This document shows, piece after piece, positions 19,843 through 27,218 of a stretch of 29,175 nucleotides of DNA. The position numbers and the translations under genes are program-made. This stretch comes from JBBQQK01 sp038216025 (lineage in GTDB: Bacteria; Patescibacteriota; UBA1384; XYA2-FULL-43-10; 1-14-0-10-43-13). Below the pieces are notes generated by a model that was not told the DNA's origin, searched no databases, and was given only the letters and a program-made list of their open reading frames with translations. Each line of letters opens with the position of its first letter. Position 1 is the stretch's first letter. The stretch is taken from assembly GCA_038216025.1 (NCBI GenBank), contig JBBQQK010000006.1:1-29175 (forward strand). Reading direction: 5' to 3'.

Positions 19843-20043
19843 TTATTCCTCCTTTCGACCCAATATAAGATAGATTATAGAGCCGGTAATTTGTCCAAGA
19901 ATAACGATAACGATCCATGCGGCAGGTGATAAGTTTTTAGTGCCTTTCCTCTTAACGATGTCATATATGGCATAAATTTGAACCAATAATTGGATAACGA
20001 TTAGCGGCCATACTAGTTTAATAATCTCTGCTGGATTTTCCAT
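19843..20043 (-). CDS. Small PLDc_N-domain membrane protein
   Basis: A 66-residue protein with two membrane segments (about 10-28, VWPLIVIQLLVQIYAIYDI, and 41-59, AAWIVIVILGQITGSIIYL) and a basic loop KRKGTKNLS between them. The pattern ...YDIVKR...WxxVIxxxxxxGxIxYLxxGR is that of the PLDc_N family, named for the N-terminus of bacterial cardiolipin synthases but common alone. AAAGGAGC lies 5 bases upstream of the ATG. Its stop codon is immediately followed by the TTG start of the ABC ATPase. In Bacillus subtilis a PLDc_N protein (YxlE) also precedes an ABC ATPase and permease (YxlF, YxlG), so an accessory or regulatory role for the transporter is a fair inference. Confidence 0.85.
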   Translation of the reverse strand: MENPAEIIKLVWPLIVIQLLVQIYAIYDIVKRKGTKNLSPAAWIVIVILGQITGSIIYLILGRKEE

Positions 20044-20095
20044 TTAGCTCCTTTTGATAAAATCAATTAATTTCATTGTTAAATATAATAATAAC

Positions 20096-20127
20096 AAAAA
20101 AACGAGTCTTTGTAGACTCGTTTTTTT
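20096..20127 (-). terminator. Intrinsic terminator of the ribosomal protein operon
   Basis: AAAAAAACGAGTCT (20096-20109) and AGACTCGTTTTTTT (20114-20127) form a 14-bp stem with a 4-base loop and a T run on either strand. It lies 26 bases past the rpsI stop, so its natural role is to end the alpha-operon transcript and insulate the ABC cluster. Confidence 0.9.
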
Positions 20128-20152
20128 ATAAGGAAACGAAATAAGTTTATGG

Positions 20153-20539
20153 TTAGCGTTTTGCCCATTGTGGTGCTCGACGAGCTCCCTTTAGACCAGG
20201 TTTCTTTCTTTCTTTTTCTCTTGGATCTCGAGTAAGGAAACCAGCTTTTTTCAAAGTAGTTCTGAATTCACCGTCATATTTTTCAAGAGCTCTGGTAATG
20301 CCATGACGTATAGCTTCTAATTGACCTTCTTTGCCGCCGCCAAGAGCCTTGACGGTGATGGAGAAAGAATCTTTTTTGCCGATAAGTTCAAAAGGTGCTA
20401 AAACTTCTTCTGGAAGTATAGTTTCTTTTCCATTAACGACAAAAGAAGGTTTTCCTTCGTAAATGCGGACCGATGCAACAGCGGTTTTTCTTCTGCCAAC
20501 GCCGCACCAGTATTTTTTGGTCTTAACTTCTGTTGTCAT
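20153..20539 (-). CDS. rpsI: 30S ribosomal protein S9
   Basis: A 128-residue protein whose C-terminal tail reaches the ribosomal P site. GVGRRKTAVASVRIYEG near the N-terminus, GGGKEGQLEAIRHGITRAL in the middle and GARRAPQWAKR at the end are family hallmarks (usual ending RRAPQYSKR, with Trp here for Tyr). The ATG at 20539 is chosen because GAAGGA is 5 bases upstream and MTTEVKTKKYW fits the family; an upstream in-frame ATG would add nine residues. It overlaps the end of rplM by 17 bases and is the last gene before the operon terminator. Confidence 0.96.
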   Translation of the reverse strand: MTTEVKTKKYWCGVGRRKTAVASVRIYEGKPSFVVNGKETILPEEVLAPFELIGKKDSFSITVKALGGGKEGQLEAIRHGITRALEKYDGEFRTTLKKAGFLTRDPREKERKKPGLKGARRAPQWAKR

Positions 20540-20948
20540 CTTGTCCTTCAAACTTAATATTAACATGAGGATGTTTGCCCTCGCCGTATACTTTTAGTCT
20601 GGACATGAAATCATCTCTGAGCTTGTTGCTAGGCAACATTCCGTATACTGAATTTATGATCAATTGTTCAGGCTTGGATTCTCTTAGTTCTGGAACTGTA
20701 GTTGTCTTAAGATTACCAATATATCCGGTATGTTTATAGTAACGTTTTTGTTCCTCTTTTTTGCCGGTGAGTTTGACTTTTTTTGCATTGATTATTACTA
20801 CATAATCACCGCAATCTAAATAATTTTCAAATTCAACCTTGTTTTTTCCTCGAAGAATAGTGGCGGCTTTGGTTGAAAGTCGTCCCAATACTTCGTCTTT
20901 GGCATCAAAAAAGTACCATTTTCTTTCGATTTTATTATTTTGATTCAT
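20523..20948 (-). CDS. rplM: 50S ribosomal protein L13
   Basis: A 141-residue early-assembly protein of the large subunit. Family features are KWYFFDAKDEVLGRLSTKAA at the N-terminus, GDYVVIINAKKVKLTGKK, YYKHTGYIGNLKTTT and YGMLPSNKLRDDFMSRLKVY, ending in GEGKHPH. The ATG at 20948 is chosen on family alignment, removing 18 upstream residues; it then overlaps the end of rplQ by 14 bases. The partner S9 follows directly, the usual L13-S9 pair. Ribosome binding signals are weak (GGGAAAG), consistent with coupling to upstream translation. Confidence 0.96.
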   Translation of the reverse strand: MNQNNKIERKWYFFDAKDEVLGRLSTKAATILRGKNKVEFENYLDCGDYVVIINAKKVKLTGKKEEQKRYYKHTGYIGNLKTTTVPELRESKPEQLIINSVYGMLPSNKLRDDFMSRLKVYGEGKHPHVNIKFEGQDDNRS

Positions 20949-21396
20949 TTTGTTCTTTCCCGACGCTTTCAGGTCGGGACTCCGCCTTTGGCTCCGCTTC
21001 AATATTTTTTTCTTTTGACTCTTCTTTGGTTACTGCTGGCTTATCGACGAAAACCTTTTTGTCTACAAGTTCCAATCTCATCATTGGTGCATTGTCACCA
21101 AGTCTGTTTGTAAGATGAAAAGATTTGATGAAGCCACTTTTTCTGTCTGTGTATCTTGGGATTAATTCGTCCATTACTTTCTTGACAGCGTTCTTGTCGA
21201 AAAGAACAGCCGCAAGTTGTCTTCTGGTGTTCAAATCATCACTTTTGCTTCTAGCCAAAAGTTTATCAAGATATGATTTAGCTTCTTTTGCTTTTGCTTC
21301 GGTCGTTTCGAGATATTCATAAAGCACTAAGGAAGTTGCCATATTTCTGATGACATGCTCTCTGTGCGCTTTTTTTCTGCTTAGCTTGCGTTCCAT
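20935..21396 (-). CDS. rplQ: 50S ribosomal protein L17 with acidic-basic tail
   Basis: A 153-residue protein at the exit-tunnel side of the large subunit. The N-terminal LSRKKAHREHVIRNMATSL, central EAKAKEAKSYLDKLLARSK and NTRRQLAAVL, and GFIKSFHLTNRLGDNAPM are family motifs. Normal L17 ends near residue 118 after MRLELV. Here about 35 extra residues rich in Glu, Lys and Ser follow and overlap the next gene. The ATG shares one base with the rpoA stop (TAATG), the usual tight rpoA-rplQ coupling of the alpha operon. Confidence 0.96.
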   Translation of the reverse strand: MERKLSRKKAHREHVIRNMATSLVLYEYLETTEAKAKEAKSYLDKLLARSKSDDLNTRRQLAAVLFDKNAVKKVMDELIPRYTDRKSGFIKSFHLTNRLGDNAPMMRLELVDKKVFVDKPAVTKEESKEKNIEAEPKAESRPESVGKEQNESK

Positions 21397-22349
21397 TATA
21401 AACCTATTACCTCTTTAATTTCTTCAATTCCTTTTTTGCCTAAGCCTTTGATTTCCTCAAGCTTTAGCGCTGACAATCTTCTCAATCCGGCAATTGTCTT
21501 AATTCCAGCATTAAGAAGGGCATTGGTTGTTCTTGGTGAAAAACCAGCTTCTTCAATTTTGGTTTTTCCGTCTACGCCATCTTCGCCGTCAATTACTTCC
21601 TCTTCTTCGCCCTCAGCTTCAACTGGAGCTTCTTCCTTTTGGAAAGATTCAGTTAGAGAAGGGTTAAAGGTCTCATCGGAAATAATTGCATTGTAGTGGT
21701 CAACTAAAATCTTGCCTGCTTCCTTGATGGCATAGCTAGGCTCAACGGTACCGTTTGTTTCAATATCAACAACCAATTTATCAAAATTTGTCATTTGTCC
21801 GACGCGAGTATCTTCGATTGTGATTTTTACTCTCTCAATTGGAGTAAAAGCAGCATCGATACCGATCTGACCGATTTCTTTCTTTTCGCCAGTTCCAACA
21901 GTAACAGGTCTGAAACCACGATCTTTTTCAACAATAACTTCAAGATTGAAATCAGCTTTATTGTCCAGTGTTGCGATCAGCTGGTCAGGATTAGCAATTT
22001 CAATGTTTGAATTTGCTTTAAAGTCGCTAGCCTTTACTTCGCCAGGACCTCTTTTGGATAATTCCAAAATAACAGGCTCATCTGAAAAAGATTTGAACTT
22101 AACGGACTTAACATTCATTATGATCTCGATAACATCTTCTTTAATGTGCTCAACTGCACTAAACTCGTGATTTATTCCTTCAATTTTGAAAGAAGTTGCA
22201 GCAGCACCAGTAATAGACGAAAGCAAAGCTCTTCTTAAAGAGTTCCCGATGGTTGGACCGTATCCAGGGAAAAGAGGCTCAATACTGAAAATTGAGTGAT
22301 TTTCTGCTATTTTTTCCTCTGAAATTTTTGGTAAACCAATTTTTTCCAT
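21396..22349 (-). CDS. rpoA: RNA polymerase alpha subunit
   Basis: A 317-residue subunit that nucleates RNA polymerase assembly and contacts promoter UP elements and activators. The N-terminal dimerisation domain has the hallmark PLFPGYGPTIGNSLRRALLSS, then IKEDVIEIIMNVK and later RVGQMTNFDKLVVDIETNG. An acidic linker (EAPVEAEGEEEEVIDGEDG, about 243-262) joins it to the C-terminal domain with two helix-hairpin-helix motifs (SPRTTNALLNAGIKTIAGL, IKGLGKKGIEEIKEVIGL). Length is normal. AAGGAG lies before the ATG. It sits between rpsD and rplQ, the canonical alpha-operon order. Confidence 0.97.
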   Translation of the reverse strand: MEKIGLPKISEEKIAENHSIFSIEPLFPGYGPTIGNSLRRALLSSITGAAATSFKIEGINHEFSAVEHIKEDVIEIIMNVKSVKFKSFSDEPVILELSKRGPGEVKASDFKANSNIEIANPDQLIATLDNKADFNLEVIVEKDRGFRPVTVGTGEKKEIGQIGIDAAFTPIERVKITIEDTRVGQMTNFDKLVVDIETNGTVEPSYAIKEAGKILVDHYNAIISDETFNPSLTESFQKEEAPVEAEGEEEEVIDGEDGVDGKTKIEEAGFSPRTTNALLNAGIKTIAGLRRLSALKLEEIKGLGKKGIEEIKEVIGL

Positions 22350-22360
22350 ACTTCTCCTTA

Positions 22361-22954
22361 TTAACGAGTGTAATACTCGACAATTAAGCTTTCGTTAACC
22401 GGTGTGTCGATTTCTTCTCGACTTGGCACGTGAGTAAGTTTTCCAACTACTTTTTTGCCGTCTAGTTCTAGCCAGTTAACGACTTTTAATTTATCTAAAT
22501 TATTATATTTTTCTTTAACTTTAGGTTCGATGGTAAATCCCTCTTTGACTTGAAAGGATGGAATAGTTACTTTTTTGCTATTAACTTTTATTAATCCATG
22601 AGAGACTAATTGTCTTGCTTGTGATCGAGAAACTGCAAAACCAAGTCTATAAACAAGGTTGTCCAATCTGCATTCCAATAAGCGCATCAAATTTTCTGTT
22701 GTATTGCCTTCGAGTTGAGATGCTTTTTCTGCATATCCTGCGAATTGACTTTCGCCCATTCCATAGATTCGCTTTGCTTTTTGCTTTTCTCTAAGCTGTT
22801 TGCCAAACTCAGAAACTTTACCTCTAAAAGACTGACCATGTTGGCCTGGGCCATATGGGCGTTTTGCGACGGAGCATTTAGGAGTTAAACATCTCTCACC
22901 TTTGAGCAATAGTTTTTCGCCTTCTCTTCTACATTTTACACAAGCTTTTATCAT
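22361..22954 (-). CDS. rpsD: 30S ribosomal protein S4, zinc-binding form
   Basis: A 197-residue primary binder of 16S rRNA that nucleates small-subunit assembly. The N-terminus ACVKCRREGEKLLLKGERC, then LTPKCSVAKRPYGPGQHG, keeps the cysteines of the zinc-containing S4 type. An S4 RNA-binding domain follows (CRLDNLVYRLGFAVSRSQ, LVSHGLIKVNSKKV). It ends NESLIVEYYTR, the standard C-terminus. The ATG at 22954 is chosen by family alignment; the in-frame upstream codons run through degenerate spacer sequence. Typical S4 starts MARYxGPxC, so this N-terminus is about four residues short. Its upstream spacer from rpsK contains tandem repeats. Confidence 0.95.
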   Translation of the reverse strand: MIKACVKCRREGEKLLLKGERCLTPKCSVAKRPYGPGQHGQSFRGKVSEFGKQLREKQKAKRIYGMGESQFAGYAEKASQLEGNTTENLMRLLECRLDNLVYRLGFAVSRSQARQLVSHGLIKVNSKKVTIPSFQVKEGFTIEPKVKEKYNNLDKLKVVNWLELDGKKVVGKLTHVPSREEIDTPVNESLIVEYYTR

Positions 22955-23010
22955 AATATTTCCAAAGTTGTAAGCGGCAAGTTGTAAGTCATGAATTGTA
23001 TTGATTTGCA

Positions 23011-23047
23011 ACTTAATTCTTACTACTTAATCCTTACTTAATTTCTT
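23011..23047. repeat. Imperfect tandem repeat between rpsK and rpsD
   Basis: Three copies of an 11-12-base unit of the form ACTTAATnCTT start at 23011, 23025 and 23036. The repeat runs into the rpsK stop codon. Nearby (22967-22990) GTTGTAAG occurs twice. It looks like slippage-grown spacer rather than a regulatory site. Confidence 0.5.
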
Positions 23048-23459
23048 ATACCCTTCTTGTTTTCTTGGCTCGGCATCCATTGTGAGGAATTGGAGTCATG
23101 TCTTTGATTAAACCTACTTCAATATTTGCATTTGTCAAAGCTCTTACAGCTGATTCTCTTCCTGATCCAACACCTGATACAAATACGTTGGCTTGATGAA
23201 GACCTCTGGCCTTTGCTTTTTCGATAGCGTTGGTAGCAGCCAACTGTGCAGCATAAGGGGTCGATTTCTTTGATCCCTTGAAGCCGATCGAGCCTGAACT
23301 TGCCCATGAAATAACGTTACCCTGTATATCGGTAATAGTGATTATTGTATTGTTGAAGGATGATTGAATATAAATACTGCCAGAATTAACTGGTGCTTTA
23401 GATTTTTTCTTAACAACCGTCTTTTTAGCAGTTTTCTTTTTTGCAGCTTCTTTAGCCAT
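23046..23459 (-). CDS. rpsK: 30S ribosomal protein S11
   Basis: A 137-residue small-subunit platform protein. A lysine/alanine-rich N-terminal extension ([19 protein letters not shown]) precedes the family domain: [70 protein letters not shown] and the ending [17 protein letters not shown]. All signature parts are intact, and the length agrees with bacterial S11 plus the basic tail. It lies between rpsM and rpsD as expected, with spacers near 95 bases on both sides that are unusually long for this operon and composed of degenerate repeats. Confidence 0.97.
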   Translation of the reverse strand: MAKEAAKKKTAKKTVVKKKSKAPVNSGSIYIQSSFNNTIITITDIQGNVISWASSGSIGFKGSKKSTPYAAQLAATNAIEKAKARGLHQANVFVSGVGSGRESAVRALTNANIEVGLIKDMTPIPHNGCRAKKTRRV

Positions 23460-23554
23460 AATTTCCTGTTGATTGGTTAATTAGTTGATGTTGACTGGTT
23501 TTGATTAATCGGAGTAATCCCAATTAACAATGTGACCAATTAACGATTAAATAT

Positions 23555-23938
23555 TTATAGTCTCTTGCCAGCGTCTTTTTTACCGGAACCCATTGTAACT
23601 TTTTTGCCTTTTTTGGTTCTAGCATTTGTCTTAGTGCTTTGTCCTCGAACAGGCAAGCCTTTAGCGTGTCTCGTACCGCGGTAGGAGTTGATATCCTTTA
23701 ATCTTTTGATATTTTGAGACACTTCGAGTCTTAAGTCACCTTCTGTTTTGAATTTGGCAATTTCACGGCGGATCTTTTCCAATTCTTCTTCAGTCAAATC
23801 TTTTACTCTAGTGTCGCGGTTTACTTTAGCGCCTGCAATAATTTTTTGACTTGTTGTTAATCCAATACCAAATATATAGGTTAATCCTATTTCTACTCGT
23901 TTATCATTTGGAACATTTACACCGGTAATTCTAGCCAT
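23555..23938 (-). CDS. rpsM: 30S ribosomal protein S13
   Basis: A 127-residue small-subunit head protein that contacts the P-site tRNA and the large subunit. The N-terminus [20 protein letters not shown], the helix-two-turn-helix region [13 protein letters not shown] and the C-terminal signature [20 protein letters not shown] followed by [10 protein letters not shown] are all present. Length is normal. It follows rpmJ by 33 bases and precedes rpsK, which matches the alpha operon order. Confidence 0.97.
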   Translation of the reverse strand: MARITGVNVPNDKRVEIGLTYIFGIGLTTSQKIIAGAKVNRDTRVKDLTEEELEKIRREIAKFKTEGDLRLEVSQNIKRLKDINSYRGTRHAKGLPVRGQSTKTNARTKKGKKVTMGSGKKDAGKRL

Positions 23939-23971
23939 AATTTTATTCTTTTACTTTATACTTAAACTTAA

Positions 23972-24118
23972 TTAGCCTTGTCTTTGTTTGTGCTTTGGAT
24001 TCTCACATATAACAAATAGTCGTTTTTTTAAGCTTACTCGGCTACTTTTGCCTTTTTTGCTTCGAACAACGATTTTGCATTTGTCACAGATTTTTTTAAC
24101 TGAAGCTTGTACTTTCAT
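23972..24118 (-). CDS. rpmJ: 50S ribosomal protein L36 with an internal insertion
   Basis: A 48-residue zinc-binding protein of the large subunit. It begins [17 protein letters not shown] and ends [13 protein letters not shown], both diagnostic of L36. Zinc ligands Cys11, Cys14, Cys38 and His43 are retained. Normal L36 is 37-38 residues. The extra 10 or so residues lie in the hairpin between the two ligand pairs ([12 protein letters not shown], about 20-32) and are strongly basic. It sits between infA and rpsM, the standard place. GGGA lies 5 bases before the ATG. Confidence 0.95.
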   Translation of the reverse strand: MKVQASVKKICDKCKIVVRSKKGKSSRVSLKKRLFVICENPKHKQRQG

Positions 24119-24186
24119 AATATCCCAAAAAAACCAATAAAAATTCAGCACTGAGGCTGATCGGTCAATGACCGAAAAATCCCCTT

Positions 24187-24414
24187 TTATCTTTCTACAT
24201 TTAACCTTCGGGTAACTCTACCTCGTGTTAGGTCATATGGAGTCAGTTCGACAAGAACTTTGTCCCCCACCATAACCTGTATTCTGTTTTTTATCATTCT
24301 CCCAGAAGTATAACCAAGGATAGCATGCCCTGTTTCTAATTCAATTCTAAACTTTGAATCAGGCAAAACCTCAGTTACTTTTCCGGTTAACTCGATAACA
24401 TCATTTTTCGTCAT
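24187..24414 (-). CDS. infA: Translation initiation factor IF-1
   Basis: A 75-residue single OB-fold protein that binds the 30S A site during initiation. [40 protein letters not shown] and [19 protein letters not shown] followed by TRR are the family pattern, where the usual ending is KGRIVYR. Typical IF-1 has A-H-x-S-G-K-M; here YTSGRM. Length is normal. There is no Shine-Dalgarno; a promoter just upstream predicts a leader of about 10 bases or less. It begins the infA-rpmJ-rpsM-rpsK-rpsD-rpoA-rplQ-rplM-rpsI transcript. Confidence 0.96.
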   Translation of the reverse strand: MTKNDVIELTGKVTEVLPDSKFRIELETGHAILGYTSGRMIKNRIQVMVGDKVLVELTPYDLTRGRVTRRLNVER

Positions 24415-24426
24415 ATTTCTTTATAA

Positions 24427-24455
24427 AATTTAACATAAAAAGCTTAATAAGTCAA
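24427..24455 (-). promoter_or_regulatory. Promoter of the infA/alpha ribosomal operon
   Basis: On the minus strand TTGACT (24455-24450), a 17-base spacer and TAAATT (24432-24427). The -35 matches 5/6 and the -10 4/6 of the sigma-70 consensus. It lies between the map stop and the infA ATG and would give a very short leader. Confidence 0.55.
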
Positions 24456-24499
24456 CACATTACATTGGGAATATTTAATTTACCTATATTTTTTATTAT

Positions 24500-25270
24500 T
24501 TAAGAGCAGATATCGGTAACTATTACGGGAAAACCGTCTTCAATCACAACTGTATGCTCAAAATGAGCGGCCAAAGAGTTGTCGATGGTTGTAATAGTCC
24601 ATCCGTCTTTATCCAATTTTATCTTGTAATCGCCTAAAGTAATCATAGGTTCAATTGCCAGGGCCATTCCCTCAACAATTCGTTGGCCTTCACCTCTGCT
24701 GCCGTAATTTGGAATTTGGGGAGGCAAATGTGGTTTTCTGCCTATACCGTGTCCGACAAGATCTCTTACTACTCCAAAACCTCTTGATTCTGCTAATCTT
24801 TGAACTGTGTGGCCAATATCTCCCATGGTGTTCCCTGTTTTGGCCTCTTTTATAGCCTCTCTAAGACACTCTCTTGTCGTATCAAGCAAACTTTGTGCTT
24901 CATCTGATATCTTTCCAACTCCAACCGTAACAGCCATATCTGTGAACAACCCTTTGTAAGACGCTCCGAGATCCAAGGAAACAAGATCTCCCTCTTTGAT
25001 TATTTTACTTTTTGAGGGTATGCCATGAACCACTTCGTGATTGATGGAAATACAGATAGTTGCGGGATAATGACCGGCCCCTTCAACAAAATAATTCTTG
25101 AACGATGGAACAGCTCCTTGTGAAAGTATGGTATCTTCCGCTACCTTATCGATATCAAAAGTTGAAACACCCGGCTTAATAATAGCCACTGCTGCTGCGA
25201 GAGAAGAATTCAAAATTTTCCCCGATGCTTTAGTAAGTTGTAGTTCTTCTTTTGAAAGGATGTTATTCAT
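24500..25270 (-). CDS. map: Type I methionine aminopeptidase
   Basis: A 256-residue metalloenzyme that removes the initiator Met from new proteins. The five metal ligands of the pita-bread fold are visible: Asp in SLDLGASYKGLFTDMAVTVG (two Asp), His in LVGHGIGRKPHLPPQIPNYG, Glu in LAIEPMITLG, and Glu in the closing FEHTVVIEDGFPVIVT. The substrate His is in SINHEVVHGIP. No N-terminal zinc finger or SH3 linker is present, so it is the simple type Ia form. It starts 8 bases after the adk stop and belongs to the secY-adk-map block. Confidence 0.96.
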   Translation of the reverse strand: MNNILSKEELQLTKASGKILNSSLAAAVAIIKPGVSTFDIDKVAEDTILSQGAVPSFKNYFVEGAGHYPATICISINHEVVHGIPSKSKIIKEGDLVSLDLGASYKGLFTDMAVTVGVGKISDEAQSLLDTTRECLREAIKEAKTGNTMGDIGHTVQRLAESRGFGVVRDLVGHGIGRKPHLPPQIPNYGSRGEGQRIVEGMALAIEPMITLGDYKIKLDKDGWTITTIDNSLAAHFEHTVVIEDGFPVIVTDICS

Positions 25271-25278
25271 AATTGTTT

Positions 25279-25926
25279 TTAGTGGAGCGTTTTCTTGATC
25301 TGGTTGTATACTTCATTTATAGATGGTTCGCCATCTACTTCGATTACTCTATTGTGAGTCTTAAAATGCTCTACAAGGTGTCGTATGCGTGGTTGATAGT
25401 GCTGTATTCTGGTTTCTACAACAGACTTGTGGTCATCTTTTCTGGTTATAAGTTTGCCGCCGCATTTTGGACAAATTTCCAAATCCTTTTGTTTATACAC
25501 CCTATCGCATTCGGTGCATACTTTTCTAGATAGGATTCTATCAATTGAAGTTTTTGGAGCGATTTTAATCCAAATTAAAACTGGTTTTTCCCATTTCTTC
25601 TCAGCTGCAAAGCCCCTCAAAAAGTCTAGCTGTCTCTCAGAAAATGGAAAATTATCAAATATTACCCCTCGATGCATTTTTTGTAGTTTGTCTGATATTA
25701 TCTCGAAAACCACACTGTCTTTCTGAGGAATTCCTTCATTGTAATGTTTCTTCATATCGATGATATCTGGATCGTTTTTATTTCCCTCTTCGATTTTTTG
25801 ACGGACTAACTCCCCAATTGAAACTATCTCTAGGTGGTATTCTTTTGATAATTTGTCTATCTGCGTTCCTTTGCCCGAAGCTGGCAGCCCAACAAAACTA
25901 TAAATTGGTTTTCTTTTCGAAAACAT
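25279..25926 (-). CDS. adk: Adenylate kinase (divergent, zinc-type LID)
   Basis: A 215-residue nucleoside monophosphate kinase expected to interconvert ATP + AMP and 2 ADP. The P-loop is GLPASGKGTQ (13-22). The NMP site reads SIGELVRQ instead of the usual STGDMLR. The region normally DGFPRTxxQ reads DNFPFSERQ (91-99), so the conserved AMP-contacting Arg is Phe95. The LID is a zinc ribbon with Cys137, Cys140, Cys152 and Cys155 (VCTEC, ICPKC). RKDD and ETRIQHY give the late arginines. Position between secY and map is the canonical adk locus and supports the call, but the altered NMP site leaves room for a different monophosphate preference. Confidence 0.88.
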   Translation of the reverse strand: MFSKRKPIYSFVGLPASGKGTQIDKLSKEYHLEIVSIGELVRQKIEEGNKNDPDIIDMKKHYNEGIPQKDSVVFEIISDKLQKMHRGVIFDNFPFSERQLDFLRGFAAEKKWEKPVLIWIKIAPKTSIDRILSRKVCTECDRVYKQKDLEICPKCGGKLITRKDDHKSVVETRIQHYQPRIRHLVEHFKTHNRVIEVDGEPSINEVYNQIKKTLH

Positions 25927-25952
25927 TCGTAAAACTCCTTTTTTTATTTGTT

Positions 25953-27218
25953 TTAGTAATTATCGTAGGTATGAGTAAGAACTTGCGCTTCAATTTGACG
26001 CATGGTTTCAATTACCACTGATACAATGATTAAGATGCCTGTTCCCCCGAGTGCAATAGTGTTGATATTTGTAACGGACTGTACTATATAAGGTAAGATC
26101 GCTATCACGCCTAGGAACAACGCCCCGAAAAGAGTGATTTTGGTTATGATTGCTGCAAGATATTCCCGCGTTTCTCTGCCAGGACGGATTCCCGGTATAA
26201 ATCCACTTTGTTTTTGAAGATTCTCTGCAATTTGTTCTGGTTTGAAAACTACACTAGTGTAAAAATATGTAAAAGCGACAACGAGTATAAAATAAATAAT
26301 GCCGTGGTAGAGCTGGTTATCTAATGTGTTGCTGACAAATTTTGCTCCTTGTGCAATCCAGTCTGTTCTGGCGCTTTGCAAGTATTTTGCTAGGACGCCC
26401 GGCATAACCAGTATGCTCATAGCAAAAATGATTGGAATAACACCGGCAATGTTTACTCTTATGGGAAGATGGCTTGCTACTCCAGAAAAGCCTTGTTTTA
26501 CTCTTCTGGCGTAAGAGATCGGAATATTCCGTTGGCCCTCTTGGACAAAAATAATACCGGCGATAGTCACAATCATAATAGCGAGGAATATTATAGCACC
26601 GATAATTTTACCGCTATCGCCTGATCCCAACAAAGCAGCTGTATCGCGTATCTGAGTTGGAAAACCGGACAAGATGCCTAAAGCAATGATCATGGAGACT
26701 CCATTGCCTATTCCGTTTTCGCTAATAATTTCTCCGAGCCACATCAAAACAATTGTGCCGGCACATACTGATATTAGCATCATGGATAAGTCGAAAGGAG
26801 TCCATGTAGGAATAATCCCCTGGTTACGGAGAAGAAATAGCATGCTATAGGCTTGTATTAATGCAAGCGGTATCGTTCCTAGGCGTGTCCACTGGGTCAA
26901 CTTTTGTTTACCGGCTTCTTCTTTTTGCATTTCTTCAACTGATGGGAAAATCATTCCAAGCAATTGGAAAATAATAGAAGATGTAATATATGGGCCGACA
27001 CCCATTAAGATGATAGAAAAGTTGCTCATTGTGCCACCGGAAAACATGTTTAACAAACCAAAAGTTTGATTTTGTTGAAAAAATGTTTGAAGCTTCGTAA
27101 TGTCGACTCCGGGCAGTGGAATATGCGCCAGTATTCTGGTGCATACCAAAAGAGATACTGTTATCAGTATTTTATTGCGTAAACTTTTAAATTGCCAAAT
27201 TTTATCTAAGGATGACAT
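25953..27218 (-). CDS. secY: Protein translocase subunit SecY
   Basis: A 421-residue channel protein of the Sec translocon with ten predicted membrane helices. The N-terminal RNKILITVSLLVCTRILAHI and plug region IPLPGVDITKL, LNMFSGGTMSNFSIILMGVG, GEIISENGIGNGVSMIIALG, the cytoplasmic loop RNIPISYARRV (ribosome and SecA contact) and FKPEQIAENLQKQSGFIPGI followed by RPG are all family hallmarks. Length is normal. The first 13 bases overlap the end of truB, which indicates translational coupling. In most bacteria rplO precedes secY; here truB takes that place. Confidence 0.97.
   Translation of the reverse strand: MSSLDKIWQFKSLRNKILITVSLLVCTRILAHIPLPGVDITKLQTFFQQNQTFGLLNMFSGGTMSNFSIILMGVGPYITSSIIFQLLGMIFPSVEEMQKEEAGKQKLTQWTRLGTIPLALIQAYSMLFLLRNQGIIPTWTPFDLSMMLISVCAGTIVLMWLGEIISENGIGNGVSMIIALGILSGFPTQIRDTAALLGSGDSGKIIGAIIFLAIMIVTIAGIIFVQEGQRNIPISYARRVKQGFSGVASHLPIRVNIAGVIPIIFAMSILVMPGVLAKYLQSARTDWIAQGAKFVSNTLDNQLYHGIIYFILVVAFTYFYTSVVFKPEQIAENLQKQSGFIPGIRPGRETREYLAAIITKITLFGALFLGVIAILPYIVQSVTNINTIALGGTGILIIVSVVIETMRQIEAQVLTHTYDNY

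Noticed and set aside
20949..21002. 18-residue N-terminal extension of L13
   Set aside because: It would be an alternate frame of the L17 tail, without resemblance to L13; the family starts near KWYFFDA.
22955..23011. 19-residue N-terminal extension of S4
   Set aside because: The upstream codons run through the degenerate spacer repeat and do not resemble S4; the family start MIKACVKCRR fits at 22954.
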